64,000 nucleotides of DNA, taken from assembly GCA_947474645.1 (NCBI GenBank), contig CANJJD010000010.1, positions 1-64,000 of the forward strand. The letters run 5' to 3'. The notes below the pieces were generated by a model. That model ran no database searches and had not been told where the DNA came from. It saw only the letters and a program-made list of their open reading frames with translations. Numbering within the stretch: position 1 is the first letter of the stretch; every line of letters starts with the position of its first letter. Position numbers and translations under genes: made by a program. Origin of the DNA: Alphaproteobacteria bacterium (GTDB lineage Bacteria > Pseudomonadota > Alphaproteobacteria > Micropepsales > Micropepsaceae). This document shows, in pieces, positions 63,442 to 64,000 of this stretch.

Positions 63442-64000
63442 TTAAGCCGAAAGCCGGTAGCCGCCGCCCTCGGTCAGCAGGATCTGGGCCCTGGCCGGGT
63501 CCTGCTCGATCTTCTTGCGCAGGCGGTAAATGTGGGTTTCCAGGGTATGGGTGGCCACTGCCGGGCCATAGCCCCACACTTCATGCAGCAGGATATCGCG
63601 CGATACCGTGCCGGCGCTGGCATGAAGGAACTTGAGGATATTGGTTTCCTTTTCCGTCAGCCGGACTTTTCGCCCCTCGGCCTGCAGCAGCTTGGCGGAG
63701 GGGTGGAAGGTATAGGGCCCAATCCGCACCGCCACGTCATTGGCCGGGGCATGATGGGTGGAAAGCGCATGCAAACGCTGCAACAGGGCCGAAAAACGGA
63801 ACGGCCGCGCGAGGGATTCATGAACCGTCGCCGCCTCGCCCTCGGTCAGCAGCAGCACCGGACAGGACAGGCCCTCCTGGCGCAGCGCCGCCGCCAGCGC
63901 GTCGCCCTCGGCCAGGCCGATGATGGCGAAGGCGAGTGTTTCGCGCACCGCGGCCTTGGCGGCCTGGACATCGGCGGCCGTCACCACGTCATAGCCTTCA
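63442..64000 (-). CDS. Winged-helix response regulator with degenerate receiver (N-terminus outside window)
   Basis: About 186 C-terminal residues are visible, reading in from the right edge (EGYDVVTAADVQ). The receiver part lacks the phospho-Asp (strand 3 is FAIIGLAEGD) and has Arg for the conserved Lys (LARPFRF), while the OmpR-type winged helix is normal: VRLTEKETNILKFL, RDILLHEVWGYGPAVATHTLETHIYRLRKKI. It should bind DNA without ordinary phosphorylation. No kinase is adjacent. Confidence 0.85.
   Translation of the reverse strand, partial: EGYDVVTAADVQAAKAAVRETLAFAIIGLAEGDALAAALRQEGLSCPVLLLTEGEAATVHESLARPFRFSALLQRLHALSTHHAPANDVAVRIGPYTFHPSAKLLQAEGRKVRLTEKETNILKFLHASAGTVSRDILLHEVWGYGPAVATHTLETHIYRLRKKIEQDPARAQILLTEGGGYRLSA

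Overview
The window is chromosomal DNA from a GC-rich alphaproteobacterium. It carries about 77 tightly packed coding regions, many joined by 4-base stop/start overlaps (ATGA, GTGA, TTGA). The placement rests on gene order and on families typical of that class. Examples are the rho-hemJ-hemH-hemE block facing PDRP-maf-aroE-coaE-dnaQ-secB, a Tim44-like protein beside mltA and an Smr protein, grpE-hrcA-rph-rdgB-hemW, SdhAF4, Coq7, an adrenodoxin-type ferredoxin with its reductase, and the run tsaB-rimI-fur-plsC-miaB-phoH-ybeY-corC-lnt-HTH. I cannot name the genus. No rRNA, tRNA, CRISPR array, insertion sequence or prophage was seen.

Layout. 1-3.6 kb: rho (3' part outside the window) and late haem synthesis, all leftward. 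3.56-3.85 kb: the hemE/PDRP gap, the place that holds the replication origin in Caulobacter; genes point away from it on both sides. 3.85-10.8 kb: origin-proximal housekeeping genes (maf, aroE, coaE, dnaQ, secB, Tim44-like, mltA, smr, yjbQ). 10.9-18 kb: adenosine-kinase-like gene, nth, dapB, grpE, hrcA, then rph, rdgB, hemW. 18-26.5 kb: an LpoA-like lipoprotein beside rsmI-yraN, gshB, pirin, a secreted M20 peptidase coupled to a secreted RidA, olsB and an AmpG-like permease. 26.6-31.9 kb: a hybrid histidine kinase divergent from pstC-pstA-pstB, ending at a bidirectional terminator. 31.9-38 kb is the least conventional part: an SSS symporter with DUF3311, two tandem secreted cupins, a two-helix membrane protein whose ribosome binding site sits in a hairpin, a secreted PPC/DUF296 protein, a TPR-2OG oxygenase, a tiny charged protein and the 3' remnant of a CapA-like gene. 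38-47.5 kb: ferredoxin and its reductase, chorismate mutase, an Hpt gene interrupted by an amber codon, a TipN-like coiled-coil membrane protein, a secreted D-aminoacylase-type hydrolase, rsmB, an SDR, htpX, sdhAF4 and DUF2239. 47.6-56.8 kb: the nfuA to lnt housekeeping run. 56.8-64 kb: hisE, gluQ, an esterase, HNH, coq7, dsbB, a YgjP-type metallopeptidase, a PBP1A-type enzyme and a winged-helix regulator whose receiver lacks its phospho-acceptor (cut by the right edge).

Functional links. Haem genes meet HemW and Fur/NfuA-type iron functions. Envelope genes recur: MltA, the LpoA-like activator, AmpG, PBP1A, Lnt, PlsC and OlsB. Phosphate uptake (Pst) and ornithine-lipid synthesis (OlsB) are both phosphate-linked in related bacteria. 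Two families of short structured repeats occur between genes. One has three copies, each starting at the stop codon of the gene before it.
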